NCBI RefSeq assembly: GCF_007858365.1
Contig: NZ_VFIO01000008.1
Location: forward strand, 1 to 64,000
Source: Pseudomonas saxonica
GTDB taxonomy: Bacteria > Pseudomonadota > Gammaproteobacteria > Pseudomonadales > Pseudomonadaceae
Direction: 5' to 3'
Length of the DNA stretch: 64,000 bases
Shown here in pieces: positions 53,554 through 62,496 of this stretch (position 1 is the stretch's first letter; every line of letters begins with the position of its first letter). The notes under the pieces were generated by a model. That model saw nothing but the letters and a program-made list of their open reading frames with translations, was not told where the DNA came from and did no database searches. The translations under genes were made by a program, and so were the position numbers.

Positions 53554-55587
53554 TTACAATTCCACTGTGGTTGATTCGTGTGGCATCGGATTGACAGCCA
53601 GCGGCAGGCGCAGGGTAAAACAGGTCCCTTGCCCCTGTGTTGAGTGCACTTCCATTTGGCCTTTATGGTTATTGGTAATAATGAAGTACGACACTGACAG
53701 GCCAAGGCCGGTACCTTGTCCGACTTCTTTGGTGGTAAAAAAGGGTTCGAAAATCCGTTTGCGCACGTGCTCCGGCATGCCAACACCATTGTCTTCGACC
53801 TGAATTTCAGCCCAAGGCGGATTGAGTTTTGTGCGCAGGATGATATGCCCCGGCTGTTGCTTGTCAGGGCGCTGGTGAATCGCTTGCGCGGCATTTTTCA
53901 GGAGATTCAGCAGCACCTGCTCAAGCTCGTTAGGAATGCAGGGTACGGGCCCCAGATGCGGGTCGAACTGGCGTGTTACCGCATGGCCTTTGAAGTCAAA
54001 ACCGATAGTCAGGTCAAAGTCATTGCTGGCGATGTCCAGCGCCTGATCAATCAGTGCGGGTAAATCGCAGGGGCTCATTTGTCGATTGCTGCGCCGACTG
54101 AAGCTGAGCATATGGGTGACGATTTTTGCTGCGCGTGCGCCAGCCTGTTGGATCCCGTCGAGCAATTTTGGAACTTCGCGGGCCTGCAAGTAGCGGTTGA
54201 TAGCCTCCAGGTCGATGCCGGCCTGTTGTGCCTGTTCGACGTTCTTGGGCAGCTCGCTGGATAAGCGTCGACGAATGTTTTGTACGTTATGCAAAATGGC
54301 GCCGAGCGGATTGTTGATCTCATGGGCCATGCCGGCCGCCAGCCCGCCCACAGAGAGCATTTTTTCTGATTGCACCATTAAGTCTTCCAGAGAAAGCCGC
54401 TGCGTGATGTCATCGATTCGAATCACCACGCCGCGTCCGCCCCCTCCAGTCAGCGGGTAAAAGGTCAGCGCGTAATGCCGGGCCTCTTCGCCCTGACCCC
54501 AAGTGACCCGCTCTATCTTTACCACCCGATGGTTCTCAATGGTGTCTTTAAGTTGCGGCAAAAAAGGCTTAAGGGGCTCAAAGGCAAGGTAGATCGGCTG
54601 ATTGAGAGCTTCATCCAGCTGCGTTCCCGAAAGGGCGCTGGCTTCCTGGTTCCATTGAGTGACATAGAGTTGTTCGTCCAGAGCGATCAGCGCTGAAGGC
54701 ATAGAGTCGATAATGCTGTTCAGGTACTTCTGAAATCCGGTGAGTTTTCTCTCGATCTTACTGCGAACCTGGACTTCCAGCTCCAGCTTGCGATTGGTAT
54801 GTCGGGTTTCCTCGGCAAGCGCCTGAGCCTGATCGTAAGCCGCCTGGGCTTCATCGCGCGCGCGTTTGAGCTCTTGTTCGCGCGCTTCAATGCGCGACAG
54901 CATGGTATTGAATGCCTCGGCCAGACTGCCAATTTCGTCGTTGTTACCCGCCGCAGCTCGCAATGCGTAATTTTCTTCTCGCGTGACTTGCCGAGACAGC
55001 TCTTCAAGGCGGTGTATGGGTTGGGTAATCAAGCGTTTGATCTGCCGGGCCACAACAAACCAGAGCAGGGCGCTGAAAATCAGAATGCCCAGGCTGGCGG
55101 TCAAGGTGCCGGTGTAAAACGCCATTGGTAACTCGCTGCTGGCAATCAGCAACAGATGACCGGGAGGGGCATCGCCATGAGGCAGTCGCGTCAGCTGAGT
55201 GCTGCGCAACTCGGTCAGGCGCCAGGCTTCGATTTGAGCGTAGTGTTTGGGTAGATCCAGATGTTCGCCATGTTGCAACTGCGTCAGAAGATCACCAGCG
55301 CCATCATAAATAGCGGCGGCGCGCAGGGGGGCATAGGTGCCCATTTCATGAAGCAGGGCCCGGGCGCTTTGCTCGGAATCAAGCGCATTGGCGATCAGGC
55401 CCGGTTTTGATGCCAACTGACCAAGGGTCTGCAGGGCTTGAGGTGCCGTGCTCTCGTGGGAAATCCAGTAAGCGGCGCTAATAAACGTCAGATTGGCAAC
55501 CAGCAAGACCGTGGCCAATAAGACGAGAAGGGCGGCCAGAAGCTTCTGGCCTACCGGAAGGTTTTCAAGGCGCTGGCGCAAGGGCAT
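53554..55587 (-). CDS. Membrane sensor histidine kinase (HAMP-PAS)
   Basis: The 677-residue kinase has a first span (14-38), a periplasmic sensor (~40-155), a second span (~158-180), HAMP (~182-240), a coiled coil, a PAS domain (~285-395), a phospho-acceptor helix with His in GMAHEINNPLGAI (residue 422), and an ATPase domain with N box LNLLKNAAQ, DNGVGMP and GQGTGLGLS. The type is close to NtrB/AtoS-class kinases. No response regulator is next to it, so its partner is elsewhere. It follows the PanE-like gene by 46 nt and precedes the adenosyltransferase by 2 nt. Confidence 0.92.
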   Translation of the reverse strand: MPLRQRLENLPVGQKLLAALLVLLATVLLVANLTFISAAYWISHESTAPQALQTLGQLASKPGLIANALDSEQSARALLHEMGTYAPLRAAAIYDGAGDLLTQLQHGEHLDLPKHYAQIEAWRLTELRSTQLTRLPHGDAPPGHLLLIASSELPMAFYTGTLTASLGILIFSALLWFVVARQIKRLITQPIHRLEELSRQVTREENYALRAAAGNNDEIGSLAEAFNTMLSRIEAREQELKRARDEAQAAYDQAQALAEETRHTNRKLELEVQVRSKIERKLTGFQKYLNSIIDSMPSALIALDEQLYVTQWNQEASALSGTQLDEALNQPIYLAFEPLKPFLPQLKDTIENHRVVKIERVTWGQGEEARHYALTFYPLTGGGGRGVVIRIDDITQRLSLEDLMVQSEKMLSVGGLAAGMAHEINNPLGAILHNVQNIRRRLSSELPKNVEQAQQAGIDLEAINRYLQAREVPKLLDGIQQAGARAAKIVTHMLSFSRRSNRQMSPCDLPALIDQALDIASNDFDLTIGFDFKGHAVTRQFDPHLGPVPCIPNELEQVLLNLLKNAAQAIHQRPDKQQPGHIILRTKLNPPWAEIQVEDNGVGMPEHVRKRIFEPFFTTKEVGQGTGLGLSVSYFIITNNHKGQMEVHSTQGQGTCFTLRLPLAVNPMPHESTTVEL

Positions 55588-55633
55588 GGTGTTGTCATCT
55601 GCAGAAGAACAAGCCAGCAGGGTAGCGCGGGCC

Positions 55634-56563
55634 TCAGGCGCAGGGCAATCCGTGCTGTTGCAAGTGTTCGCTGAGGCGCTGGTGCAGCGCCTGCAAATGC
55701 ATTGCAGTAAATTGGCTGTCACGGGCAGCAGCGCAGACGTAGCCCAGCAGGTAGCTGATTTCAGTACGACGGCCTTGGGTTACATCCTGGTGCATGGAGG
55801 AGTAGTTATTGGCAGTGGCCTGGATTACGCGGTTAACTTCCGGGATAAGGTCGTGCGCGGCTTCAGCGTGTCCGCAGTGTGCCAGCAAGTTGCTCAGCTC
55901 AACGCACAGTACGTTGACTTCGTCGCTGTGCCGTTGCAAGTCGCCATTACGGCAGTTGTAAAGGACTGTCAGAGGGTTGATTGCACAATTCAAAGCCAGC
56001 TTGCGCCACAAGCGTGTCAGGATATTTGAGCTCCACTCGTGGCTTATTCCGCTTTGTTGAAGCTCTTTGAGCCACGTTGGGGGGCAATCCTGATCACTGT
56101 CTCCCAGCCAGGTGTGGCCGTGACCGGCATGCACCACTCGCCAGTCACTCTCACGAAAAGCCCCTTCCGTGCTAGAGGCAAAAATGCAGCGTGCCTGTGG
56201 TACAAGGTTGGCGACCGCTTGTTGGCTACCAAGACCGTTTTGCAGCAGAATCAGCTCTGCATTGGGTCTTAATCGCCCGGCGATTTGCCTGACGGCGTGT
56301 TCAGCGTCATAAGCCTTGCACGTCACCAGCAAGCGCTGGATGGGGCCGTCGCTGTCAGGGGTTTGAGCCTGAATGGCAAATTGCTGCGAGTGCTCGCCTT
56401 CCACCAGTGTCAAACCTTGCGCTGCTTTATACGTGCGCAAGCGCTCTGCGTTACGCATGATCAGCATGACAGGCAAGCCGGCTCGGGCCAGTCGCGTCGC
56501 CCACAGCATGCCCATGCTTCCGGCACCCAGAATGTGCCAGGTGACTTGAGCCTGATCGGTCAT
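55634..56563 (-). CDS. panE: 2-dehydropantoate 2-reductase family protein (PanE/ApbA)
   Basis: The 309-residue NADPH-dependent reductase has the Rossmann motif WHILGAGSMGMLWATRLARAG, the segment LLVTCKAYDAEHAV and the C-terminal substrate domain with WRKLALNCAINPLTVLYNCRNGDL (catalytic Lys and Asn) and RRTEISYLLGYV. It should reduce ketopantoate to pantoate for CoA synthesis; several paralogues exist in pseudomonads, so the symbol is provisional. The start at 56563 is inferred from the Rossmann strand position; no strong ribosome site is present. Confidence 0.88.
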   Translation of the reverse strand: MTDQAQVTWHILGAGSMGMLWATRLARAGLPVMLIMRNAERLRTYKAAQGLTLVEGEHSQQFAIQAQTPDSDGPIQRLLVTCKAYDAEHAVRQIAGRLRPNAELILLQNGLGSQQAVANLVPQARCIFASSTEGAFRESDWRVVHAGHGHTWLGDSDQDCPPTWLKELQQSGISHEWSSNILTRLWRKLALNCAINPLTVLYNCRNGDLQRHSDEVNVLCVELSNLLAHCGHAEAAHDLIPEVNRVIQATANNYSSMHQDVTQGRRTEISYLLGYVCAAARDSQFTAMHLQALHQRLSEHLQQHGLPCA

Positions 56564-56715
56564 TGGGAGTGAGGTAGGGTGCAAGGTTGAGTGGGGCATG
56601 TGTGCTCGCAAGTGAATGATGCTTAAGAACCGCTATAATGCTCGCGCATTTTAACTGTCATACCCGGCGCGCTCCATCTGTGTTGAGTGCGCCCTTTGTT
56701 ATTGGAGAAAATCAC

Positions 56716-57201
56716 ATGCCGTCGTTCGACGTGGTATCCGAACTGGACAAGCACGAAGTCACCAACGCAGTCGAGAACGCCGTCAAGGAGCTGGATCGTC
56801 GTTATGACCTCAAAGGCAAAGGCTCTTTTGAGTTCAAAGAGAAAGACCTCACCGTCAACATGACCGCTGAGGCTGACTTTCAGCTGGAAGCCATGATCGA
56901 GATTCTCAAACTGGCGCTGATCAAGCGCAAGATCGACGCGCAATGCCTTGAGATCAAGGATGCCTATGCGTCGGGCAAGTTGATGAAGCAGGAAGTGGTG
57001 CTTAAAGAAGGCATCGACAAAGAACTGGCGAAGAAGATAGTGGCTCACGTCAAGGACGCCAAGCTTAAAGTTCAAGCAGCAATTCAGGGTGAGCAAGTGC
57101 GCATCACCGGGAAAAAGCGCGATGACTTGCAAGAGGCAATTGCGGCTCTGCGGGCCAAGACATTTGATCTGCCGCTGCAATTCAACAATTTCCGCGACTG
57201 A
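56716..57201 (+). CDS. yajQ: YajQ family nucleotide-binding protein
   Basis: The 161-residue protein has the two ferredoxin-like halves of YajQ: MPSFDVVSELDKHEVTNAVENAVKELDRRYD at the start, KIDAQCLEIKDAYASGKLMKQEVVLKEGI in the middle and QVRITGKKRDDLQEAIAALR at the end. Members bind c-di-GMP in some bacteria and also RNA or nucleotides. TTGGAGAAAAT precedes the ATG at 56716. The next gene, mscS, is 118 nt further on. Confidence 0.95.
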   Translation: MPSFDVVSELDKHEVTNAVENAVKELDRRYDLKGKGSFEFKEKDLTVNMTAEADFQLEAMIEILKLALIKRKIDAQCLEIKDAYASGKLMKQEVVLKEGIDKELAKKIVAHVKDAKLKVQAAIQGEQVRITGKKRDDLQEAIAALRAKTFDLPLQFNNFRD

Positions 57202-57319
57202 TAACAGGCCCGGGAACCTATGGGCGTTGTCGACGTCCGAATTTCCTGGGCACTGCATAAACGACTAGGCTTAAATCGTAGCTCTAAATCGTCGCAGGGA
57301 ATGAGGTAAGGAGAAGTAC

Positions 57320-58162
57320 GTGGATTTGAATGCTGAAGTTGACCAGTTGATCAAGGCCTCTCAGGCTTGGGTCCCGATGATTATGGAATATGGCAGTCGT
57401 GTGCTGCTGGCATTGGTTACCCTGGCGGTAGGCTGGTGGTTGATCAACCGGTTGACCGTCAAGATTGGGCAATTGCTGGCGCTGAGAAAGGCTGACCTGG
57501 CGTTGCAAGGCTTTATCAGTAGCCTGGCCAATATCATTCTCAAGATTTTACTGGTCGTCAGCGTTGCTTCGATGATTGGTATCCAGACCACGTCGTTCGT
57601 CGCTGCGATAGGTGCTGCCGGTTTGGCTATCGGTCTCGCCTTGCAGGGCAGCCTGGCAAACTTTGCGGGTGGGGTACTGATCCTGTTGTTTCGTCCATTC
57701 AAGATCGGTGACTGGATTGAGGCGCAGAGCGTAAGCGGTACCGTTGACAGTATTCAGATCTTCCATACCGTTTTGCGTACCGGTGATAACAAAACCGTCA
57801 TCGTGCCAAACGGTAATCTGTCTAACGGCATCATTACCAACTACAACCGCCAGCCTACCCGCAAGGTCGTGTTTGATGTCGGCGTCGACTACGAAGCAGA
57901 CCTGCAAAAGGTTCGTGAGGTATTGCTGGCTCTGGCCGATGACCCGCGTGTGCGCAAGGACCCAGCCCCGGTGGTGGTGGTGACCACGCTGGGTGATAGC
58001 GCTATTACCATGTCTTTGCGTGTTTGGGTCGATACCCCGAATTACTGGGATGTGCTGTTTATGTTCAACGAGCACGCCCGTGACCGTTTGAAGGCCGAGG
58101 GTGTGGATATTCCATTTCCTCAGCGTGTTGTGCGGGTTGTTCAGGAAGTGGCAGCTCAATAA
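57320..58162 (+). CDS. mscS: Small-conductance mechanosensitive channel MscS
   Basis: MscS opens under membrane tension to protect the cell on sudden dilution. The 280-residue protein has three transmembrane helices (TM1 ~25-45, TM2 ~62-85, pore TM3 with AAIGAAGLAIGLALQGSLANFAGGVLILLFRPF) and the cytoplasmic beta and mixed domains (VPNGNLSNGIITNYNRQPTRKVVFDVGV). It starts at GTG with AAGGAG upstream. A terminator-like hairpin follows 28 nt after the stop. Confidence 0.95.
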   Translation: MDLNAEVDQLIKASQAWVPMIMEYGSRVLLALVTLAVGWWLINRLTVKIGQLLALRKADLALQGFISSLANIILKILLVVSVASMIGIQTTSFVAAIGAAGLAIGLALQGSLANFAGGVLILLFRPFKIGDWIEAQSVSGTVDSIQIFHTVLRTGDNKTVIVPNGNLSNGIITNYNRQPTRKVVFDVGVDYEADLQKVREVLLALADDPRVRKDPAPVVVVTTLGDSAITMSLRVWVDTPNYWDVLFMFNEHARDRLKAEGVDIPFPQRVVRVVQEVAAQ

Positions 58163-58190
58163 ACAGTGAGCAATGCTGGAACAAACATTT

Positions 58191-58220
58191 AAAGGGGCCG
58201 AGGCCTCTTTAATTGTTTTT
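58191..58220 (+). terminator. Terminator after mscS
   Basis: AAAGGGGCC and GGCCTCTTT pair around a GA turn with one wobble, followed by AATTGTTTTT. Confidence 0.75.
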
Positions 58221-58333
58221 GTACCTGCATAAAGGTGGTTTCAGCTTCATACACGACAGCCAAGTTGCAACGTAGAAGTCTTGTGTCTGAGTATGATAGT
58301 TAGCTTGCTATATATATAAGGGTGCAAGCAAAT

Positions 58334-58368
58334 AAAAAAGCCACGTCCCTAAACTGGGGCGTGGCTTT
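58334..58368 (-). terminator. Terminator after the OprD-like porin
   Basis: AAAGCCACGTCCC and GGGGCGTGGCTTT form a 13-bp stem with one wobble; on the minus strand a run of T follows. It lies 40 nt past the porin stop. Confidence 0.9.
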
Positions 58369-58408
58369 CACAAAACATTGATTGCGTAGCGAATACCTAG
58401 GGCATTGC

Positions 58409-59683
58409 TTACAAGATGTTCAGTGGGTACTCAACGATCACACGAACATCGTTTGTGTCCGCACCATAGTTGCTGGTGGTGCGGTAGATTGCGCTACGCA
58501 GACGGAAAGACAGGTCTTTTGCCGGGCCTTCCTGCATCACGTATTTGCTCTCGAAGTCGAACTCGTGTTCTTTGCCTTCGCCAGTGTCAGTGGAGATGTT
58601 GTCGCCTTTGACGTAGCGAGCCATGAAGCTCAGACCTGGTACGCCGTAGCTAGCCATGTTCAGGTCGTAGCGACCCTGCCAGGAGCGTTCGTCTTTGCCG
58701 TTAAAGTCGGAGTACTGCACGGAGTTGGCGAGGAAAATAGTGCCGCCGCCATCTACGCCGTAGTAGTAACCGCTATCGCCGGTGGAGCGCTGGTGAGCGA
58801 TGGTGAACTTGTGGGCGCCGATGCTATAGGCAGCTGCCAAGCTCCAGATTTTGTTGTCGACATCCCCTGCGCGCTCTTCACCCTGGCTCGACGTTCTGTA
58901 GCCGTTGAGGTCGAAGTTAAGCGCTTGAGATTCAGCGATTGGCAGGGTGTAGTTGAGGTTGATGTATTGCTTCTTGAAGTAATCATCAACGTCGGATGCG
59001 GCTACGCCACCCACAAGGTTGTCAGTGAACTGATAAGTCGCACCGGCAATGTTTGCAGCGGTCAGACCTGGCTCATGCGGGCCGTTGATGCTGTCGCGTG
59101 CCATGCCGGTTTGCGAACTCAGAGCCGTGAAGCGGCCTGCAGACAGCTCCAGGCCTTTGATTTCCTTGCTGGTAATCAATGTGCCGGTGGCGACTTCTGG
59201 CAGCAAGCGGCTGTCATCGGTCGAGAAAACTGGGCTTGCCACGAACTGGTTGCCGTATTTCAACACGGTATCGGAAAGGCGGAATTTAACAGCGCCACCG
59301 ATTTTCGATTGAGTATCTTCCGGAGAACCATCGCTTTTGCTGCCAAACAGGCCGTTGCCCTGGCGACCAGCGCCGCCGTCCAGGCGCAGAGAACCCATGG
59401 CGAACGCATCCACACCTACACCAACGGTACCTTGGGTGAAGCCGGACTCGTAGTTAAGCAGTTCGCTCAGACCCCAATCTTCGCGATAACCACTTTTGCC
59501 GCCGTTGGTAGGGTTGCTGGCACCGTTACGGAAGTCACGGTTCATGTACAGCATGCGAGTTTTGGAAGTCAGGGTGCTGTCTTCGATAAAACCTTTGGAT
59601 TCGTCCTGGGACGAGGCCATTGCGAACTGCGTAGTACCGGCTGAAACAGCCAGTGCGATCATGCTCCACTTCATCACGCGCAT
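58409..59683 (-). CDS. OprD-family outer membrane porin
   Basis: The 424-residue porin has a signal peptide (MRVMKWSMIALAVSAGTTQFAMA) and the OprD start motif SKGFIEDSTLTSKTRMLYMNRDFRNG, followed by alternating beta strands with LSAGRFTAL, DRYQ-type variants and a terminal VRVIVEYPLNIL. OprD-family porins admit basic amino acids, carboxylates or aromatic acids by subfamily; I cannot assign the substrate. The ATG at 59683 has a strong AAAGGAG. Expression starts in a 750-bp gap with no gene. Confidence 0.92.
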   Translation of the reverse strand: MRVMKWSMIALAVSAGTTQFAMASSQDESKGFIEDSTLTSKTRMLYMNRDFRNGASNPTNGGKSGYREDWGLSELLNYESGFTQGTVGVGVDAFAMGSLRLDGGAGRQGNGLFGSKSDGSPEDTQSKIGGAVKFRLSDTVLKYGNQFVASPVFSTDDSRLLPEVATGTLITSKEIKGLELSAGRFTALSSQTGMARDSINGPHEPGLTAANIAGATYQFTDNLVGGVAASDVDDYFKKQYINLNYTLPIAESQALNFDLNGYRTSSQGEERAGDVDNKIWSLAAAYSIGAHKFTIAHQRSTGDSGYYYGVDGGGTIFLANSVQYSDFNGKDERSWQGRYDLNMASYGVPGLSFMARYVKGDNISTDTGEGKEHEFDFESKYVMQEGPAKDLSFRLRSAIYRTTSNYGADTNDVRVIVEYPLNIL

Positions 59684-60438
59684 CGTGATTTGCTCCTTTG
59701 GTTTTAGGAAGAGTACTGCCGCTCCCACCTTAATTTTTATCTGGGGCGGCTCTTTCTTTTTGTGTCGGCGAAAACTTATATCACGCCGGCCATGTTGGCG
59801 ATACTTGCTCTCATAAGCTTCCAGTTTCTTTACAGCGATGCCGCAACAGCATAGCTGTGAACAGTATTTCAGCTATTTTTCTTGTGTCATGAGTACCCGC
59901 GACACATAAAAAAATACTCTGCATCCATTTCAGAAGTATCGTGCGCCGTTGAGTGACCTGTTGCTTGTCATCTGGCCATTGCGTTTAGCGCAGGCCGTGC
60001 GGCTATATCCAGAGGTTATGCAACAAGCATGCTCAAAATAGGCAGGCCCTGTGAAAATTTTTTTTCGGGTGTTCAGATTCAGAAAAAGCTCCAGACACCG
60101 CTCGGATGGGTCGTAAATTGTGCAAGCTGGGTTCGGGTTTATTTTCCTCGGCAAGCCAAGCCTTGCGAGATGTGAGTGGGCAAAGCGTTACCGGTTAACA
60201 CTTGTTGGGGTGGTCGGTGACGTTTTGGGGGCACTCAATCACTCATGCTGTTCAGTTTTGGTGCACAAATGCCTGGCCTCTGTTGATAATCCTTTTGACC
60301 TGCATTCCACTCACGGCCCCAGGCAGGTGTCGTGATATGCAAAGCAATCAAGGGTATCCTTTCGGTCCATGAACTGGCACCTCCTCACCCCAGGGTGCAA
60401 GTTCGAACACATATCCCCGATAATCAGGAGAGCACGCA
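59684..60438. other. 755-bp gap between the porin and the HIT gene
   Basis: The gap must hold the porin promoter and the promoter for the HIT-slyX pair (AGGAG at 60427 is the HIT ribosome site). Short frames exist on both strands but have no ribosome sites or known motifs, and I reject them. I see no clear terminator hairpin that would mark an sRNA. Confidence 0.4.
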
Positions 60439-60858
60439 GTGTTTACTTTGGATACACGTCTTGACCAAGACACTTGGCTGATTGGGGATCTACCCTTGTG
60501 CCGATTGCTCCTGTCCAAGGATTCGAATTACCCGTGGTTTATCCTGGTGCCGCGGCGTGAGGGTATTAGTGAATTGTTTCAGTTGGATGACAGTGATCAG
60601 CAGCTGATGTGGGGCGAAACCACAGACGTGGCGCGAGTGCTCAAAGAGCTGTTTGGTGCGCACAAGATGAATGTAGCAACGCTGGGCAATGTGGTGAGTC
60701 AACTGCATATGCATGTGATTGTGCGTTATCGAACCGATGCAGCGTGGCCCGACCCAGTGTGGGGCAAACGCCCGGCAGTGCCTTACGCAGAAGCTCAGGT
60801 GAACGAAATTCGCAGCAAGTTAAAACAGGCTTTCACTTTTTTGGAGGATAAGTCGTGA
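60439..60858 (+). CDS. HIT domain protein
   Basis: The 139-residue histidine-triad hydrolase has LPWFILVPRREGISELFQL-type strands and the active-site motif VSQLHMHVIVR, where the first His of HxHxH is Gln, a variant common in this subfamily. HIT proteins hydrolyse nucleotide phosphoramidates or related compounds. It starts at GTG with AGGAG upstream. Its stop overlaps the slyX start as GTGA, so the two are coupled. Confidence 0.9.
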   Translation: MFTLDTRLDQDTWLIGDLPLCRLLLSKDSNYPWFILVPRREGISELFQLDDSDQQLMWGETTDVARVLKELFGAHKMNVATLGNVVSQLHMHVIVRYRTDAAWPDPVWGKRPAVPYAEAQVNEIRSKLKQAFTFLEDKS

Positions 60859-61061
60859 CGCTTGAAGAGCGGGTTATGGATCTTGAGAGCCGCTTGGCTT
60901 TTCAAGATGACACCATTCAGGCATTGAATGATGTATTGGTAAAACAGCAGAACACAGTTGACCGTTTGCAGGCGCAGATGGCCGTTTTGCTTAAGCGTCA
61001 GGAAGAAATGGGCGGGCAGTTTGAGTCGTTTGAGGAAGAGGCTCCGCCCCCACATTATTGA
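60855..61061 (+). CDS. slyX: SlyX family protein
   Basis: The 68-residue coiled-coil protein matches SlyX: EERVMDLESRLAFQDDTIQALNDVLVKQQNTVDRLQAQM followed by the C-terminal PPPHY. Its function is unknown. The GTG start overlaps the HIT gene stop. A terminator follows 20-60 nt later. Confidence 0.9.
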   Translation: MTLEERVMDLESRLAFQDDTIQALNDVLVKQQNTVDRLQAQMAVLLKRQEEMGGQFESFEEEAPPPHY

Positions 61062-61077
61062 GTGTTTGAGCAGGCAA

Positions 61078-61118
61078 TAAAAAACCGCGATCCAGCTGGG
61101 CTGGTCGCGGTTTTTTTT
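61078..61118. terminator. Bidirectional terminator between slyX and the CSD gene
   Basis: AAAACCGCGA and TCGCGGTTTT form a stem with inner CAGC/GCTG pairing; A and T runs lie on either side. Confidence 0.9.
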
Positions 61119-61128
61119 CAGGCTTGAA

Positions 61129-61731
61129 TCAGCGGCGCGGCAGGGCCGCAATCACATCTTCAGCTTGCAGGCCTTTGTCACGGTTCATGACTGAGAACTC
61201 AACACGTTGTCCTTCCACGAGTACTCGGTGGCCTTCGCCGCGAATGGCGCGAAAGTGGACAAAAATGTCATCGCCGGAATCTCGGGAAATAAAGCCGAAA
61301 CCCTTGGAGGTGTTAAACCACTTCACAGTCCCGGTGTCGCGGTTGGTCATGTCATAACTTTGCGAGGATGAAGCAGGCGACGATTTATAGAGGTTAATGA
61401 TCAGGTGCAGTGCAACGGCAAGCACGGCAGGAACCAGACTAAGCAAGACAGCCGGTTGTTCGCCGATCGGCAGCAGCAAGCCGAACAAAGTCAGCGTTTG
61501 CAGAACAACAGACAGCACCAGCAGGGCGCTTACCAAATTTTGCAGTTGATGACGTGGGCCTTTGTTCCAGTACGGAATGACCGGAGCCAGTGTCAGGTTG
61601 AGCAGGCCAAGAAAAGCCAGATAAAGAGCATCGTTGTGTTGCAGGTAAGGTACGGCGTCGGCTTGAAGGCCAGGAATGAAGGACAGCAGCAAGGCAGCTG
61701 CGCCCGTTATCAGGTGAACGATTTTCAACAT
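61129..61731 (-). CDS. Membrane protein with C-terminal cold-shock domain
   Basis: The 200-residue protein has four predicted membrane spans in the first ~115 residues (IVHLITGAAALLLSFIPG, ALYLAFLGLLNLTLAPVI, ALLVLSVVLQTLTLFGLL, AVLLSLVPAVLAVALHLII) and a complete cold-shock domain at the end (GTVKWFNTSKGFGFISRDSGDDIFVHFRAI, with the RNP1 and RNP2 motifs). It may tether an RNA-binding domain to the membrane. The ribosome site before the ATG at 61731 is weak. Similar proteins occur in other pseudomonads. No partner is nearby. Confidence 0.88.
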   Translation of the reverse strand: MLKIVHLITGAAALLLSFIPGLQADAVPYLQHNDALYLAFLGLLNLTLAPVIPYWNKGPRHQLQNLVSALLVLSVVLQTLTLFGLLLPIGEQPAVLLSLVPAVLAVALHLIINLYKSSPASSSQSYDMTNRDTGTVKWFNTSKGFGFISRDSGDDIFVHFRAIRGEGHRVLVEGQRVEFSVMNRDKGLQAEDVIAALPRR

Positions 61732-62159
61732 TTCAATTAACTCGCATTAAGACGGATCGCAAGGAAGAGCTGATTGCGCACGGTTCGTTTTGAAAAAAAT
61801 GGAGAGGTCAGGCACGTGCGGGTTTCAGCCTATGCACTGTCGCCAGAGACTTGGCGAGAGCGACACGCTGCCTATTTAACAGCAAAGCCAAGTCCTTCTC
61901 AAATTAAGTGCATTGGCGGGGTTGTGTTCGGGAGTGCGCGCGGGTTACAGGCAGAGTCGACACTTATTCGAGGAAGCTCCCGTTCTAGAGGGGTTTTGCT
62001 CCATTTTGCGGGTGTCTGGGTAATCCGTTGATAGCGCTTTGGTTATGAGAATGAGTGTCGGTTCGATAGGGATAATTACCGTTGGTCGTTTTTGTATCGT
62101 GTCGGCGCCAGATGAGCGTGATGGTCCTGCCTTTTAGTGCGAATAAACCCCCGCGAAAT
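61732..62159. other. Gap between CSD gene and candidate sRNA
   Basis: I see no recognised gene. An 85-codon frame at 61774-62031 starts at TTG with GGAAGAG upstream, but its sequence resembles no known protein, so it is left uncalled. Confidence 0.35.
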
Positions 62160-62303
62160 AGAGAGATATAGACAGCAGCAGGTTGGACCTGGGTTGTGAT
62201 GAATAAAGTTGCCAGGGTAGTAACCAATGAAGAGCAAGGTCCAACGTTTGTCCTGTAGCGCCATGGCAGGCGTTCGTGATGATGGGCGCCTGCCATTTTC
62301 TCT
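62160..62303 (+). ncRNA. Candidate small RNA with terminator
   Basis: GTTGGACCT (62182-62190) pairs with AGGTCCAAC (62237-62245) across 46 nt, and downstream ATGGCAGGCG (62263-62272) pairs with CGCCTGCCAT (62287-62296) followed by TTTTCTCT. Two clean stems ending in a terminator-like hairpin in an otherwise empty gap suggest a ~140-nt RNA. The 5' end is a guess; no promoter is certain. Confidence 0.4.
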
Positions 62304-62496
62304 ATTGGAGTGTCCCTGTAGGTGGCTTTCGCTGGCTAGGTGCGGGGTGATTGTATTCTGCTGTTTGACCCAGAGCTCTCCTACAGTCTTGAGGGTGAGG
62401 TCTGCTGGATAAGAACCTTTACATAATGTTTTATGAGGTGTGTCCAATTGGAAAATATAACTAACTTTAATGGCGTAGCAATGGAGTATTTTTGGT

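Noticed and set aside
58382..59644. 420-codon open frame opposite the OprD-like porin
   Set aside because: Shadow frame; the minus-strand porin has a signal peptide, ribosome site and terminator.
60120..60335. 71-codon frame in the gap before the HIT gene
   Set aside because: No ribosome site, no motif, and a non-ATG start.
61774..62031. 85-codon frame starting at TTG
   Set aside because: It has a possible ribosome site but no recognisable sequence and a low-quality start; not enough to call a gene.
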